64,000 nt of DNA from Lachnospiraceae bacterium UBA1748 (GTDB taxonomy: Bacteria; Bacillota; Clostridia; Lachnospirales; Lachnospiraceae): positions 72,109 through 136,108 of the forward strand of contig DCHQ01000039.1 in the NCBI GenBank assembly GCA_002314855.1. The letters are read 5' to 3'. Position 1 is the first letter of the stretch, and every line of letters begins with the position of its first letter. A program made the position numbers and the translations under genes. This document shows, in pieces, positions 46,272-55,159 of the stretch. Below the pieces are notes generated by a model, which was not told where the DNA came from, did not search any database, and worked only from the letters and a program-made list of their open reading frames with translations.

Positions 46272-46637
46272 ATGAACGAGATATTAACCAGTGAAAAATC
46301 TATTTATCTGCAAATAAGTGAGATGATAGAAAACGATATTCTTAGGGATATATTGCTAGAAGAAGAAAAAGCACCTAGTACCAATGATTTTGCCAAGCTG
46401 TATTCCATCAATCCAGCAACAGCAGCCAAGGGAATCAATATTTTAGTTGATAGTGGGGTACTATACAAAAAGCGTGGTATAGGAATGTTTGTGTCAAAGG
46501 GGGCCAAGGCAATGATTAAAGATAAAAGAAAGTCAGAATTCATGGACAATTATGTAACAAAGCTTGTAGATGAAGCAAAAAATCTTGGTATATCTAAGCA
46601 GGAACTTATTGAGATGATTAATAAGAAAGCTGATTAA
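46272..46637 (+). CDS. GntR-family regulator, YtrA subfamily
   Basis: 121 residues: a GntR winged helix (SIYLQISEMIENDILRDIL, then APSTNDFAKLYSINPATAAKGINILVDSGVLYKKRGIGMFVS) and a short helical tail without a ligand domain, the YtrA layout. Such regulators repress their adjacent ABC transporter and respond to cell-wall antibiotics or other membrane stress. An AAGGAGG site precedes the ATG. It is the first gene of a four-gene operon. Confidence 0.92.
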   Translation: MNEILTSEKSIYLQISEMIENDILRDILLEEEKAPSTNDFAKLYSINPATAAKGINILVDSGVLYKKRGIGMFVSKGAKAMIKDKRKSEFMDNYVTKLVDEAKNLGISKQELIEMINKKAD

Positions 46638-46652
46638 GGGATGGTGAATGAT

Positions 46653-47519
46653 ATGAGTAAAATAACATGTACTAATATACGTAAATCATATAAGGGTAAG
46701 AATGTTCTTCATGGAATTAATCTTGAACTTGAGTCTGGTAAGATATATGGCCTTATAGGAAGAAATGGCGCTGGTAAGACCACACTTCTTTCAATTATCT
46801 CAGCCCAGAATCCTGCAAGTGGAGGAGAGGTAAGACTTGATGGCGATAAGATATGGGAGAACAAAAAAGTATTAGAGAGGATATGCTTTTCAAGAGAATT
46901 ACCTTCAGGTGTTAATAGCCTGACTTCTAGTTATAAAATAAAAGAATATTTTAAGATTGCAGGAATCTTTTATAAGAACTGGGATCAAACCTATGCTGAT
47001 AAGCTCGCAGTAGATTTTGAACTGGATGTTAATACCAGACTATCCAAGCTTTCAAAGGGTATGCTATCAGCTGTTACAATAATAGTAGCACTTGCAAGCA
47101 AGTGTGACTATACATTCCTCGATGAGCCAGTAGCTGGGCTAGATGTTATTATGCGAGATAAGTTTTATAAGCTACTGCTCGAGGAATATATGGAAACAGG
47201 AAGAACATTCGTAATATCAACACATATTATTGATGAGGCTTCTTCAGTATTTGAGGATGTAATAATCATTAAAGACGGACAACTTCTTCTTCAGGAGAAT
47301 ACCGAGGAGTTAGTTTCAAGATGTGTCCACGTAAGTGGTAAGGAAAGTGATGTTGATGAAGCCGTAGCTGGTCTTGATACATATCATACAGAGATGGTAG
47401 GAAGATCCAAGGGTGTTACTGTTATGTTAAAAGAAGGTCAAAGTGTAAAGTCTTCGGAGAATATTAGCGTACAGAGTGTGAGCCTTCAAAATCTGTTCAT
47501 AGCTCTTTGCGGGGACTAG
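46653..47519 (+). CDS. ABC transporter ATP-binding protein (YtrB-like)
   Basis: About 288 residues with GRNGAGKTTLLSIIS (Walker A), LSKGMLSAV as signature (LSKGM rather than LSGGQ), Walker B CDYTFLDEPVAGLD and STHIIDEASSVFEDV. The altered signature is common in the YtrB/EcsA-type group. ATG 46653 is preceded by GGTGA; an ATG at 46641 is also in frame. It lies 15 bases after the GntR gene and powers the membrane proteins that follow. Confidence 0.9.
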   Translation: MSKITCTNIRKSYKGKNVLHGINLELESGKIYGLIGRNGAGKTTLLSIISAQNPASGGEVRLDGDKIWENKKVLERICFSRELPSGVNSLTSSYKIKEYFKIAGIFYKNWDQTYADKLAVDFELDVNTRLSKLSKGMLSAVTIIVALASKCDYTFLDEPVAGLDVIMRDKFYKLLLEEYMETGRTFVISTHIIDEASSVFEDVIIIKDGQLLLQENTEELVSRCVHVSGKESDVDEAVAGLDTYHTEMVGRSKGVTVMLKEGQSVKSSENISVQSVSLQNLFIALCGD

Positions 47520-47528
47520 GAGGTGCCT

Positions 47529-48194
47529 ATGAAGAATACATTACATTACTGTATGCGAGAACAGCTTAAGGGTATGGCAATCGTTGTAGCGTCAGTTTTC
47601 TTCTTCGTCTTATTCATACTATTTATTTCGGCTTCAGAGGGCGATAGTGTGTTTGTATCACTTATTCCTGGCCTGCTTTGGCAAATATTCCCAGTATTTG
47701 CGTTTGTGTACTTTTTTTCGATGCAGTTTTCTTTTGCGCGTAAGGAAAGTCTAGTTATGCTGGCGATGGGTGAAACAAGAAGGCATATTGCTATAGGAAG
47801 GCAGTTCGCGTCGGCTGCCTGTGTGATAGAAGGTGCGGCCATCTTCTTAATTGGTAAAGCTTTAGATACCAATTATGCAAGTAATATTGATGGCTACGTT
47901 CAGTTTACTTTTATGAGTTGTATCAGTCTTATGATTGCTGGGCTTGGCCTTGGAATGATTATGAGCTTTATTGAAAGAAAGTATGGAATTATTGGATTTA
48001 GTATCTCTATGGCAATAACCATATTTATAATAGCGATTCTATGTTTTTATGGCAGGTTTGTAATTGGTGATTTGCTGGAGTCATACAGGTTTAGTGCCTT
48101 TGTAGGAGGAATATTCCTTTTGGCAATTGTTTTATATGTATCAGGAAGTTTGCTTTCGAAGCTCGATATTGAGCGCATGGAACTAAGAGTATAA
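47529..48194 (+). CDS. ABC transporter membrane subunit (unassigned)
   Basis: 221 residues with about six membrane helices; ARKESLVMLAMGETRRHIAIGRQF is a cytoplasmic loop likely to touch the ATPase. No named family is recognised, but position directly after the ATPase (AGGAGG site overlapping its stop) marks it as the permease half. ATG 47529 is used; a GTG two codons earlier is unlikely. Confidence 0.75.
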   Translation: MKNTLHYCMREQLKGMAIVVASVFFFVLFILFISASEGDSVFVSLIPGLLWQIFPVFAFVYFFSMQFSFARKESLVMLAMGETRRHIAIGRQFASAACVIEGAAIFLIGKALDTNYASNIDGYVQFTFMSCISLMIAGLGLGMIMSFIERKYGIIGFSISMAITIFIIAILCFYGRFVIGDLLESYRFSAFVGGIFLLAIVLYVSGSLLSKLDIERMELRV

Positions 48195-48205
48195 GGAGGT
48201 TTGTC

Positions 48206-48910
48206 ATGAAAAATAAAATATTATTCGATTTTAAAGAAGATATGATTATGATAGGCATCATCTTTGTTTTCAGTATTATTTGCGGCATAATTATGGACGT
48301 GGTTGCAGCCAAAGGCGGTTCATCAACAGATTATTTTGTTTCTACGCTCATAGTGATAGGCGGTTTTTGTGCATTATCATTTATTGGTGTGTATTTTAAA
48401 CGAAAATTCAATATTCATATCTCAATGAGTGGAAAGAGAAGTGAATTAATAATATCAGAGTTGATTGTTTTTACTATAGAGTGCCTGATTTTATATCTGC
48501 TTTCATTTTTAGCTTTGCTTATAGAGGATAGGATACTGTTATGGCTTGGAGTAGGTACAGGTTTGGATGGATATACTGCTGTTGATTCTATTTTTGATAG
48601 TGGCGCGGTTATATTGTATTTCTTTGGTGCATTATTAGTTCGTTTTTACCTCGGATGGGCATCATTAAAATTTAATGATATCGGGTGCGTTGTGGCAATA
48701 CTTGCGCCAATGTATTGTGTTTTATTCTTTTCTTGGTTAGCAGAACGTAATGCTACCATAGAAAGATTTCTTTGGAAATTAGAGGATTTTGATAATAAGC
48801 TTTATCAGATATGGTCATTACTACCTTGTATCATATGGGCAGCAGTGATGGCAGTCATAATATTTATAATTGTGCGAAGTATAAAAAGACAGACGGTAAG
48901 GTTTAACTAA
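48206..48910 (+). CDS. ABC transporter-associated membrane protein (unassigned)
   Basis: 234 residues with about six predicted helices, starting KNKILFDFKEDMIMIGIIFVF and including MSGKRSELIISELIVF as a cytoplasmic loop that resembles the one in the preceding gene. The two are probably paralogous permease subunits forming a heterodimer. An AAGGAGG site lies 11 bases after the previous stop. A terminator follows, ending the operon. Confidence 0.72.
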   Translation: MKNKILFDFKEDMIMIGIIFVFSIICGIIMDVVAAKGGSSTDYFVSTLIVIGGFCALSFIGVYFKRKFNIHISMSGKRSELIISELIVFTIECLILYLLSFLALLIEDRILLWLGVGTGLDGYTAVDSIFDSGAVILYFFGALLVRFYLGWASLKFNDIGCVVAILAPMYCVLFFSWLAERNATIERFLWKLEDFDNKLYQIWSLLPCIIWAAVMAVIIFIIVRSIKRQTVRFN

Positions 48911-48925
48911 ACTAGGTTTTTTTCG

Positions 48926-48961
48926 AGAGATGGTTCTTTTTACTAGAATCATCTCTTTTTA
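48926..48961 (+). terminator. Intrinsic terminator after the GntR-ABC operon
   Basis: 12-bp stem (48926-48937 with 48945-48956, one G-T pair), seven-base loop, T-run. Confidence 0.9.
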
Positions 48962-48962
48962 T

Positions 48963-48991
48963 TTGGTTTATTTTACTAAATGTGTTAACAT
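48963..48991 (+). promoter_or_regulatory. Promoter candidate giving a leaderless MBOAT transcript
   Basis: TTGGTT (48963-48968), 17-base spacer, TAACAT (48986-48991). The ATG at 48998 lies where transcription would begin, and no ribosome binding site precedes it. Confidence 0.45.
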
Positions 48992-48997
48992 ATTTGC

Positions 48998-50425
48998 ATG
49001 TTTACATCGATTTATTTTTTGATTTTTTTAATATTAGTCTGGTTAATATACCTCTTTTTACCAGGTAAGATGCGTGAAGGATATTTGCTTCTAGCAAGTA
49101 TTCTTTTTATTGGTTACATTTCCTTAAACGCACTTATGGCAGTGGCCGTAACCTCTATACTAGTTTATGGTTGTGGAAGATTTATAGAGAAGGCTAAAAA
49201 AACAGGAAAAAGTGGTAAAGGCATAGCGATTATTGGTATTTTAGTATTCGCTTGTCTTCTTGTAGTTATTAAAAATATACCATGGGCCATTAAGTTTGTT
49301 GGTGGAATGGGCCTTTCTGAGGATCATTTACTTCGTAGACTTTTGCTACCAGTTGGTTTTTCGTTCTACTCATTTCAGTCAATTGGTTATATTTATGATG
49401 TGTATAATGGCAAAGATGAGGCGGAGCATAGCTTCATTCGATTTGCTCTTTATATGTTATTCTTCCCAAAATTCGTGAGTGGACCCATTGAAAGACAGAG
49501 TGCTTTTGGTAAGCAGCTAAGTGCTCTTAGAGATGTTAAGCTTCTTGACAGCAGTCGCTTATGGCAGGCTGTTATGTATATATTATGGGGCTATGCACTT
49601 AAACTTATAGTAGCGGACAGGCTTGCACTTTTAGTTAATGTTGTTCATAAGATGCCTAAGGCATTCGATGTGTCGTTTCTAGTTATATGTACTATATTCT
49701 ATAGCTTCCAGGTTTATGCTGATTTTGCTGGTTATACAGCAATAGCTATTGGAATATCAAAGCTCTTTGGAATTAATCTGATGAGTAATTTCGAGAGCCC
49801 ATACTGGTCAGCTACTATTACAGAGTTTTGGCGCAGATGGCATATTTCACTTAGTTCATGGCTTCGTGATTATGTGTACATACCTCTTGGAGGCAATAGA
49901 AAGGGACTTCTTCGTAAATACATTAATACCATGATCGTATTTATACTGTGTGGTATATGGCATGGAAATGGTTTGTCATTCTTTGTATGGGGCGCACTTC
50001 ATGGTATTTATTCTGTAATTGATAGATATACACTGAAAAAATGCAAGCCAGTGATAGGCAGAATCTTTACATTTATAATGGTGAGCTTTGCATGGATCTT
50101 CTTTAGAGCTGAAGCCACCAGTGTGGCCATTGATTATATTCGAGCGATGTTTACTAATGGTTACTGGTTCAATTCCAAAAAGGGGCTATATATGAGTCTT
50201 GGTGAAAGCTTTTATCAGGTTATACTTGGATTTGTATTTATAGTTATCCTTATGATAATTGATGGTATTGCTTATAAGAAGAATAAGGCAGTTCCAGAGC
50301 TTATGAGTGAGCGAAAGCCCGTTATCAGGTACCTGATAGTATATATAGCAGTTTTAGTAATATTTATATTTGGTATATATGGCGGAACATACAATCCAGC
50401 CGATTTTATATACATGCAGTTTTAG
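48998..50425 (+). CDS. MBOAT-family O-acyltransferase (AlgI/DltB-like)
   Basis: 475 residues with about 11 membrane helices. It has FYSFQSIGYIYDVYNGK, FPKFVSGPIERQ, the DFAGYTAIAIGISKLFGINLMSNF region, WRRWHISLSSWLRDYVYIPLGG and the catalytic His in CGIWHGNGLSFFVWGALHG. MBOAT proteins pass acyl groups (acetyl or others) across the membrane to extracellular polymers. The start FTSIYFLIFLILVWLIY fits relatives. No Shine-Dalgarno sequence is seen. The SGNH-like protein encoded 12 bases downstream is the usual partner. Confidence 0.92.
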   Translation: MFTSIYFLIFLILVWLIYLFLPGKMREGYLLLASILFIGYISLNALMAVAVTSILVYGCGRFIEKAKKTGKSGKGIAIIGILVFACLLVVIKNIPWAIKFVGGMGLSEDHLLRRLLLPVGFSFYSFQSIGYIYDVYNGKDEAEHSFIRFALYMLFFPKFVSGPIERQSAFGKQLSALRDVKLLDSSRLWQAVMYILWGYALKLIVADRLALLVNVVHKMPKAFDVSFLVICTIFYSFQVYADFAGYTAIAIGISKLFGINLMSNFESPYWSATITEFWRRWHISLSSWLRDYVYIPLGGNRKGLLRKYINTMIVFILCGIWHGNGLSFFVWGALHGIYSVIDRYTLKKCKPVIGRIFTFIMVSFAWIFFRAEATSVAIDYIRAMFTNGYWFNSKKGLYMSLGESFYQVILGFVFIVILMIIDGIAYKKNKAVPELMSERKPVIRYLIVYIAVLVIFIFGIYGGTYNPADFIYMQF

Positions 50426-50437
50426 CGAGGTGAGGTT

Positions 50438-51451
50438 ATGAAGAAAAAGTGGATTTTACCTATTATAACTGCATTAGTGCTGATAGTATCACTGTGGATG
50501 TGTCGCAATATCCTGTGCGTTAAGTCGCCTCATGGTATTAATCAGACCAGAGCCTTTTATTATCAGCCGGAGGACAGTATTGATGTGTTAGCGATTGGCA
50601 GTAGCCATGTGCACTGCGGAATTAATCCTGCTATGCTGTGGAATTTCTATGGAATGGCTTCCTATGATTTTAGTGCAGCTGAGCAGCCTTTATGGGAAAC
50701 ATATTATTATCTGGTAGAAGCATACAAGTATCAAAAGCCTAAGGTTGTAGTGCTTGATGTGTTCTCGGCGGCTATAGTTAAGGATGATTATCATTATGAC
50801 TGGATGACTGAGAGCTTTTATGGAATGCGTCCGTCATTAAATAAACTGGAAATGCTTAAGGTAAGTGCTGAGGAAGAGTACTATAGATATTACATTCCTG
50901 ATTTTTATATTTACCATACAAGATACGAGAATCTTAACAAAGAGGATTTTGCCAATATATTTGGTGGGGTAAAAGAGAAAAAGATATTCAAAGGTTTTAC
51001 TCCAGGCTTTCAGAGAGCAGACCAGAGCCTTCCGTTTGGTGGCTGGAAAGAGTTTGATGATTATGGACTTAGTGCCAAGTCAGAAGAGTATCTTCGAAAG
51101 ATTATTGAGCTTACAAAGGAAAATGGCAGTGAGCTTATGATAGTTGTAATACCTTACAACATGAATGAGCATGATAGGGCTACTTATGAGCAGATTGCGG
51201 CAATTGCTGAGGAGAATTCTGTAAGATTTATTAATTATAATGATTATTTGTACGATATAGGTATAGATGTGACTTCTGATTTTAATGATCATTCGCATCT
51301 TAACTATTGGGGAAGTGTTAAATTCTCCGATTATCTTGGTCGTCAGCTCAAGGAATATTATGATATTCCAGACCGTACTGATGACCCTAAGTATTCTTCC
51401 TGGGAAGAATATTCCAACCAATTACTAGAAAGCGTGCGTGAAAGACTATAA
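50438..51451 (+). CDS. SGNH-like surface protein, MBOAT partner (AlgJ/DltD-like)
   Basis: 337 residues with a single N-terminal membrane helix (about 5-25) and an extracytoplasmic domain. LAIGSSHVHCGINPAMLW holds the GSSH nucleophile motif and DFNDHSHLNYWG near residues 282-293 provides an Asp and His, as in AlgJ/AlgX/DltD proteins that complete acyl transfer to polysaccharide or teichoic acid. A GAGGTGAGG site and 12-base gap link it to the MBOAT gene. The acceptor polymer is unknown; no glycan synthesis genes are in the window. Confidence 0.82.
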   Translation: MKKKWILPIITALVLIVSLWMCRNILCVKSPHGINQTRAFYYQPEDSIDVLAIGSSHVHCGINPAMLWNFYGMASYDFSAAEQPLWETYYYLVEAYKYQKPKVVVLDVFSAAIVKDDYHYDWMTESFYGMRPSLNKLEMLKVSAEEEYYRYYIPDFYIYHTRYENLNKEDFANIFGGVKEKKIFKGFTPGFQRADQSLPFGGWKEFDDYGLSAKSEEYLRKIIELTKENGSELMIVVIPYNMNEHDRATYEQIAAIAEENSVRFINYNDYLYDIGIDVTSDFNDHSHLNYWGSVKFSDYLGRQLKEYYDIPDRTDDPKYSSWEEYSNQLLESVRERL

Positions 51452-51475
51452 TAATTAGAATTGAGTAACGAGAAA

Positions 51476-52684
51476 ATGAAGAAAAACAAGAGAAGTTTAG
51501 TGGTTTTAGTGTTGGCCGTGCTTGTCATGGTATTAGTTGCCTGTGGCAAAGGAAATGGAGATACTCAGCTCACAGAGATTACACCTGGAGTTGGTACAAC
51601 GATTTCGGATAATAGTAGTACAAGTCAGGATAAGGCTTTAGAGGTTTCTGCTAATGAAGCTTTGGAAGCGAATGAGGTAGATAGCGATAAGTCTGATGCT
51701 GTATCAGACAATAGCGTGTCTGATAACAGTGTATCTGATAATACAGTGTCGGATAATTCTGCATCTGATAAAGACAAAGAAACTAAAGAGACAACAGATA
51801 AAACTAAAGCCAAAGAAGTTGACCGTGATGATATAGAAGTTTTTGCCGAGGCTGAAACAATGTATGTACAGTCAGCTGCTAATATACGTAAGGGACCAGG
51901 AACTGACTATGATATAGTGGGCAGTCTAAAGCAGAACGATACTGTCGAAGTTATTGGTAAGTGCAAATCAGTAGCATGGTTTGAAATTAAAAGAGGCAAT
52001 GATTCGGCTTTTGTATATAGTGGACTTCTTGGAAAGAACGAGGTAGTGCCTGTAGTAGTTGAGGCACCGGCGGAGCAACCTTTAGCCGCAGATACGCAGG
52101 ATCAGGCTGTGGCCAATCCATCAGCTGATCAAACACAAACACAGGCGCCTCAGCCGGCAGCACCACCAGCAGTCGCACCTGTAGCAGCCAAAGGCGGTGT
52201 ATTATTTATAGGTGACTCAAGAACCTGTCAGATGCAGGAAGCGACAGGTGGACGAGGAGTAGGCTGGATATGTAAATACGGTGCAAAATATGACTGGTTT
52301 GCTAATACTGCAGTTCCTCAGGCAGATGCACTTATAGGTGCAGGAACCAAGGTTGTTATATGCATGGGTGTTAATGACCCTGACCGCGTAGGTGATTATG
52401 CCAACTGTGTTAACAGCAAGATATGGGACTGGGTAGGAAGAGGAGCCAAGGTATATTATGTATCTGTTAATCCAGTAGAAGAGCCTTACATTAATGAGAA
52501 GGCAGCAGCTATAGAGAGCTTTAATTCATCAATGCCTGGAAGACTTCAGGGCGGAGTTGTATGGATAGATACCTATAGCATCATAAAGGCTAATCCAGGC
52601 GGATATCCATTCGTTGATGGTATTCACTTTGATGCCAACTCGAATATACTGATATTTAATATGATTTATAATAGCTTACGTTAA
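51476..52684 (+). CDS. Lipoprotein with bacterial SH3 and SGNH/GDSL-like domains
   Basis: About 402 residues: lipobox VACG, a Ser/Asp/Asn linker with repeated VSDNS units (about 75-105), a bacterial SH3 domain (MYVQSAANIRKGPGTDYDIVGSLKQ to VYSGLL), a Pro/Ala/Gln linker and a C-terminal SGNH-like fold with LFIGDSRTCQMQ and DGIHFDANSN, giving Ser, Asp and His. SH3 domains bind peptidoglycan; the SGNH part could transfer or remove acetyl groups. Location after the MBOAT pair supports surface acylation. ATG 51476 is chosen; a TTG at 51461 lacks a site. Confidence 0.8.
   Translation: MKKNKRSLVVLVLAVLVMVLVACGKGNGDTQLTEITPGVGTTISDNSSTSQDKALEVSANEALEANEVDSDKSDAVSDNSVSDNSVSDNTVSDNSASDKDKETKETTDKTKAKEVDRDDIEVFAEAETMYVQSAANIRKGPGTDYDIVGSLKQNDTVEVIGKCKSVAWFEIKRGNDSAFVYSGLLGKNEVVPVVVEAPAEQPLAADTQDQAVANPSADQTQTQAPQPAAPPAVAPVAAKGGVLFIGDSRTCQMQEATGGRGVGWICKYGAKYDWFANTAVPQADALIGAGTKVVICMGVNDPDRVGDYANCVNSKIWDWVGRGAKVYYVSVNPVEEPYINEKAAAIESFNSSMPGRLQGGVVWIDTYSIIKANPGGYPFVDGIHFDANSNILIFNMIYNSLR
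51690..51775 (+). repeat. In-frame VSDN repeat in lipoprotein linker
   Basis: About five copies of a 15-base unit coding VSDNS or a close variant (last letters vary S/T/A). It forms a flexible surface spacer between lipid anchor and SH3 domain and could expand or contract by slippage. Confidence 0.85.
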
Positions 52685-52689
52685 TGCTT

Positions 52690-52725
52690 AGGGGTGACCA
52701 CTTTAGTGCGGCTCACCCCTTTATT
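52690..52725 (+). terminator. Terminator after the SH3-SGNH lipoprotein
   Basis: AGGGGTGA / TCACCCCT stem with an inner CACT/AGTG pair, followed by TTTATT; the T-run is short and the next gene starts 11 bases later, so it may be leaky. Confidence 0.75.
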
Positions 52726-52736
52726 ATGAGTATAGA

Positions 52737-54089
52737 ATGAATAGTAATGAATTAGTTCAGACAAAAGAGAATAACGTGATTAATTGGAAAGGGGTACTGG
52801 CTACGCTTGTTAGCCTGTCAATTCCAACTGTACTTGAGGAAGTGTTATCAACTCTTATTCAATACGTTGATACTGCTATGGTTGGAAGACTTGGAGAAAA
52901 AGCAACTGCTTCAGTAAGTACCACGACTACAGTTAACTGGCTAACCTACGCACTTACAGGTGCAATATCAGTAGCGATGCTTGCAATGGCGGCTAAGGCC
53001 ATGGGAGCAAAGGATGAAAAGAGACTTAAGAAACTGTCAGGGCAAGCCATTTTCCTCGGATTTTCTTCCGGTATTGTTATCGAGATAATAGCGTTAGTTT
53101 TAGCTCCATTTATTCCGATATGGATGGGAGCAGAGCAGGATATATGGAAACCGGCAGCCACATATTTTGCAATTCTATCTACCACACTTTTTATACGTAA
53201 CAGTAGTAGAGTATTTGCAGCTATGATAAGAGCTACTAAGGATACCAAAACACCTATGCTAATCAGCGTGGCCGAGAATGTGCTCAATGTTATTTTAAAT
53301 GCTTTATTTATATATGGACTTGGGTTGGGTGTCATAGGAGCGGCTATTGCATCAGCTATAAGCTATGGAGTAGGTGGCTTTGCGATGTATGTTGCATTTA
53401 GAAGGAATAAATACCTTCAGTGTTCACTTAATGATGTTAAGCCAGATGCCGAGGTGATAAAAGAATGTGTTCATATAGGACTTCCAGCTCTTGGTACTAA
53501 TATTGCAAGCTGTCTTGGCTATGTGGTATTTGCAGGTATGGTATCGGGGATGGGTACCACTGTTTTTGCGGCGCATTCAATTGCAGTAGCTGCCGAGGAA
53601 ATCGTATATATTCCTGGTTATGGACTTAGAGTGGCAACCAGTACACTTATAGGCAATGCTCTTGGGGAAAAGAATGAGCGTAAGCTTAATCTTACAAGAA
53701 GATTATCTGTTATTATTACTATGATAATAATGGTCATTAATGGAGTACTTCTTTATATATTTGCATTACCTCTTATGAGTATATTTACAAGCTCAGAAAG
53801 AGTGGCGGTACTAGGTTCGGAAATGTTAAAGCTTGTAGCGTTTTCAGAGCCTTTCTTTGGGCTAATGATAGTCCTTGAAGGTGTTGCGTATGGTATGGGA
53901 CGCACTAAGGGTGTTTTCATTATTGAGACCTTCAGTATGTGGTGCGTAAGACTTGTTTCGACCTTTGTCTGTGTCAAAATACTAGGATTAGATCTTTATG
54001 CAGTATGGCTGTGTATGATAGCTGATAACATATGTAAGGCTGTGCTTCTTGCAGTTACGGTGAGACCAGGTCGGCTAAAAAGTGATTAA
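52737..54089 (+). CDS. MATE-family efflux transporter (second copy)
   Basis: 450 residues, about 12 helices, with LVSLSIPTVLEEVLSTLIQYVDTAMVGRLGEKATASV and, in the second half, HIGLPALGTNIASCLGYVVFAG, typical of MATE carriers. It is not a close copy of the one at 35257. The ribosome site is weak and it begins 11 bases after a terminator, so expression may rely on read-through or on a promoter inside the hairpin region. Substrate unknown. Confidence 0.9.
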   Translation: MNSNELVQTKENNVINWKGVLATLVSLSIPTVLEEVLSTLIQYVDTAMVGRLGEKATASVSTTTTVNWLTYALTGAISVAMLAMAAKAMGAKDEKRLKKLSGQAIFLGFSSGIVIEIIALVLAPFIPIWMGAEQDIWKPAATYFAILSTTLFIRNSSRVFAAMIRATKDTKTPMLISVAENVLNVILNALFIYGLGLGVIGAAIASAISYGVGGFAMYVAFRRNKYLQCSLNDVKPDAEVIKECVHIGLPALGTNIASCLGYVVFAGMVSGMGTTVFAAHSIAVAAEEIVYIPGYGLRVATSTLIGNALGEKNERKLNLTRRLSVIITMIIMVINGVLLYIFALPLMSIFTSSERVAVLGSEMLKLVAFSEPFFGLMIVLEGVAYGMGRTKGVFIIETFSMWCVRLVSTFVCVKILGLDLYAVWLCMIADNICKAVLLAVTVRPGRLKSD

Positions 54090-54103
54090 CTATATTTTTC
54101 TTT

Positions 54104-54132
54104 TTTACAAATCATTTTTTATGGTATTATAT
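54104..54132 (+). promoter_or_regulatory. Promoter candidate of the diguanylate cyclase gene
   Basis: TTTACA (54104-54109), 17-base spacer, TTATAT (54127-54132); an overlapping TGG-TATTAT offers an extended -10. Confidence 0.45.
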
Positions 54133-54151
54133 CTATAACGAGGGGCGAGTT

Positions 54152-55159
54152 ATGGAAAACCAAAAAGCGGTCAAAATGTCATATGTAGTTAATACTGTGT
54201 TATTGACTTTCGTATTAGGCCTAGCAGTTTTTTTTTATCTGTGTAACGCCGAGTCTTTAGTTATTTTTAGTATTCCAACGATTTGTGTTTATCTTATTAA
54301 TTATCTTTTTATAAAGCTTAAGAAACTAGATTTCTTTGTTTGGCTTACATATTTCTGGATAACCCTATATATGAGCTATACAACTGTGGCGTTAGGCTTT
54401 AATATGGGTTTCCACTTGTATAGCTTATCTTTAATTCTTGTATTATTCTGTACTGATTATATGTCATATAAGCTTAAAGGAAGCGCAACAAGAGCAGTCC
54501 TTATAAGCTGTGGAATAGCACTTATTTATATGTGCAGTACAGCTGTTGCTATATGGAATGGACCTATCTATGAAACTCCTAAGATTTACAGCAATATTAT
54601 GCTTATTTTTAATGCAGGAGTTGTTTTTGCATTTATAATTATTTATGCCAAGATACTCATCAATATGATTATAGCATCAGAAACTGAGCTTACCAGAATC
54701 GCTCATTATGATAAGCTGACAAGCTTATATAACAGGCACTTTATGATGGAGGCTTTAAAAGAGGAGTCCGACCTAGAAGGTTCATGGATAGCACTTCTTG
54801 ATATCGATGATTTTAAGAATATTAATGATACTTATGGTCATAATGCAGGAGACTACGTGTTAGTTCATTTGGCGGAAATATTAAAATCGGTATGCGGTAA
54901 ATGCACTATTTCGAGATGGGGCGGCGAAGAATTTCTTGTTCTATGTAAGGATAAATCAGTAGAAACGTCTATTATGGAAAAGCTTCGTAGCGAGATATGT
55001 AAAGAACCATTTTCATTTGAAAGTACAGATATAAAGGTATCAATGACTATTGGTGTTTCTGTTTATGAAGCTAGTCGATCAGTTGATAAATGGATTCAGA
55101 GTGCCGATCAAAAGCTGTATGCAGGTAAGAATAGCGGAAAGAATGTGGTAGTTTACTAA
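54152..55159 (+). CDS. Membrane-bound diguanylate cyclase (GGDEF domain)
   Basis: 335 residues: about six membrane helices (1-175) forming a sensor-like region, then a GGDEF domain with LTSLYNRHFMMEAL, LDIDDFKNINDTYGHNAGD and SRWGGEEFLVLC, all catalytic residues present. It should make cyclic di-GMP. The product-inhibition RxxD site, expected five residues before GGEEF, is missing (that stretch reads GKCTIS). No EAL or PilZ partner is seen. The input signal of the membrane part is unknown. Confidence 0.9.
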   Translation: MENQKAVKMSYVVNTVLLTFVLGLAVFFYLCNAESLVIFSIPTICVYLINYLFIKLKKLDFFVWLTYFWITLYMSYTTVALGFNMGFHLYSLSLILVLFCTDYMSYKLKGSATRAVLISCGIALIYMCSTAVAIWNGPIYETPKIYSNIMLIFNAGVVFAFIIIYAKILINMIIASETELTRIAHYDKLTSLYNRHFMMEALKEESDLEGSWIALLDIDDFKNINDTYGHNAGDYVLVHLAEILKSVCGKCTISRWGGEEFLVLCKDKSVETSIMEKLRSEICKEPFSFESTDIKVSMTIGVSVYEASRSVDKWIQSADQKLYAGKNSGKNVVVY

